Origin: JBBSUQ01 sp964389755
GTDB taxonomy: Bacteria > Bacteroidota > Bacteroidia > Flavobacteriales_D > Crocinitomicaceae
Assembly (NCBI GenBank): GCA_964389755.1
Contig: CAYMEW010000033.1
Location: 1-50,298 of the forward strand
Direction of reading: 5' to 3'
DNA: 50,298 nucleotides
The position numbers and the translations under genes are program-made. Below, piece after piece: positions 49,550 to 50,298 of this stretch; positions within the stretch are counted from its first letter, which is position 1, and every line of letters begins with the position of its first letter. The notes beneath the pieces were generated by a model. It made no database searches. It was not told the DNA's origin and saw only the letters and a list, made by a program, of their open reading frames with translations.

Positions 49550-50298
49550 TTTTGCCAACAACGAAAAATTTGTAACACACTGTTCCTGAACAAGAATAGC
49601 CGTTTCTAACGGTTAATCCAGCGGTTTGAATCAGCGGATTTCAGGTAGAACCTTTGTACTGGTGTGCGTGCACGATTGAACCACCTAAGTTGCTCTTTTT
49701 CAAAGAGAATAGCCGTTTCCTAACGGTTCGCTTTGTGGTTCGGAATAATAGTTTTCATCCAAATGGTTTGGATATACACGCACACAATTAAACCTTCTAC
49801 GGTATTCTTTAATGAGGATAGCCGCCTACCTGGCACGGAAGCAGTTTTGCCAACAACGTAAAATTCGTAATGCGCTGTTTCTGAACAAGAATAACTGTTT
49901 CTAACGGTTAATTCGGCGGCTTGAATTGGCGCCTTCAGGTGGATCGTTTGGTGCAGGTATTCGTGCGAACGTCTGAACCGCCTAAGCTTCTTTGCTTCAA
50001 AGAGAATAGCCGCCTGCACGGAGGCGCATTTGCCAACAACTCAAAATTCGTAATGCACTGTTTCTGAACAAGAATAAGCGTTTCTAACGGTTAATTCAGC
50101 GGCTTTCAGGCAGATCGTTGGTGCAGGTATTCGTGCAAACGATTGAACCACCTAAGTTAATTGTTTCAAAGAGAATAGCGGCCTGCCTGACGCGGGGGCG
50201 GTTTTGCCAACAACTCAAAATTCATAACACACTGTTCCTGAACGAGAATAAGCGTTTCTAACGGTTAATTCATCGGTTTGAATTAGCAGATTTCAGGT
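49550..50298. repeat. Tandem array of units of about 180 bp, running off the window
   Basis: The box TTTCTAACGG or TTTCCTAACGG recurs at 49603, 49716, 49898, 50081 and 50255, spaced by 113, 182, 183 and 174 nt. A second box, TTTTGCCAACAAC or close variants, recurs at 49550, 49845, 50028 and 50202, and TTTCAAAGAGAATAGC occurs between them. The unit starting at 49716 is short of the GCCAACAAC box and is diverged. Early units contain the small palindrome CCGTTTCTAACGG. There is no credible coding frame. Confidence 0.85.

Noticed and set aside
49550..50298. CRISPR array
   Set aside because: Units of about 180 bp share most of their length; there are no short identical repeats with unique spacers of constant size.

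Overview
The window reads as chromosomal DNA of a Bacteroidota bacterium, probably from the flavobacterial side. Supporting signs are two proteins ending in type IX secretion (T9SS) sorting domains, a third T9SS-type gene that is broken, DUF4270, DUF2490 and DUF983 proteins, the TAnnTTTG minus-7 promoter box in front of many genes, and a carotenoid operon with CruF- and CrtZ-type enzymes. GC content by eye is moderate over most of the window. It falls clearly in two genes, at 4853-7219 and 9502-10281.

Layout. 1-4580: small orphan membrane and secreted proteins, all on the plus strand and tightly packed. Two are paralogues, one is a DUF1493 acyl-carrier-like protein, and the last is frameshifted. 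4624-10720: a probable genomic island next to a tRNA-Arg(CCT) gene. A near-identical 33-nt repeat (one mismatch, 28 nt identical in a row) lies at both ends; one copy runs into the tRNA 3' end. Inside are an AT-rich NACHT ATPase with an Mrr-like N-terminus, an astacin metalloprotease with six MABP-like repeats, and an AT-rich TIR-domain protein. The NACHT and TIR genes each carry a copy of the same 81-nt sequence upstream. 10867-15864: small secreted proteins, an outer-membrane protein, the methionine-salvage pair mtnC-mtnA and a T9SS cargo protein. 15878-16624: a flavodoxin-like protein. 16625-17390: a gene-free stretch of short tandem repeats.

17391-26225: the ergothioneine pair egtB-egtD, an S9 peptidase, an RND/MMPL-type transporter, rfbA and a polyprenyl diphosphate synthase. 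26303-34864: membrane and envelope proteins, a TMEM175-type channel, a BBP2-like porin, lipoproteins, a small GNAT protein, and an ECF sigma factor overlapping a gene for a membrane protein with a GIN (DUF2807) domain. 35052-35399: a T9SS-type gene with an in-frame stop. 35415-38213 (minus strand): an SDR-cruF-crtZ-lycopene cyclase operon. 38383-42211: DUF983, an alkyltransferase-like protein, a beta-helix T9SS protein and an outer-membrane protein. 42366-49265: two divergent units, a GT5-like protein with DUF4270 and glmS on the minus strand, and panC, panD, a flippase-like membrane protein and rfaE2 on the plus strand. 49550-50298: a tandem array of units about 180 bp long that runs off the window.

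The most unusual parts are the island with its shared upstream element, the tandem array at the right end, and four promoters whose minus-7 box lies only 4-5 nt before the start codon, which implies leaderless transcripts. No integrase, transposase, CRISPR array or rRNA gene was found.
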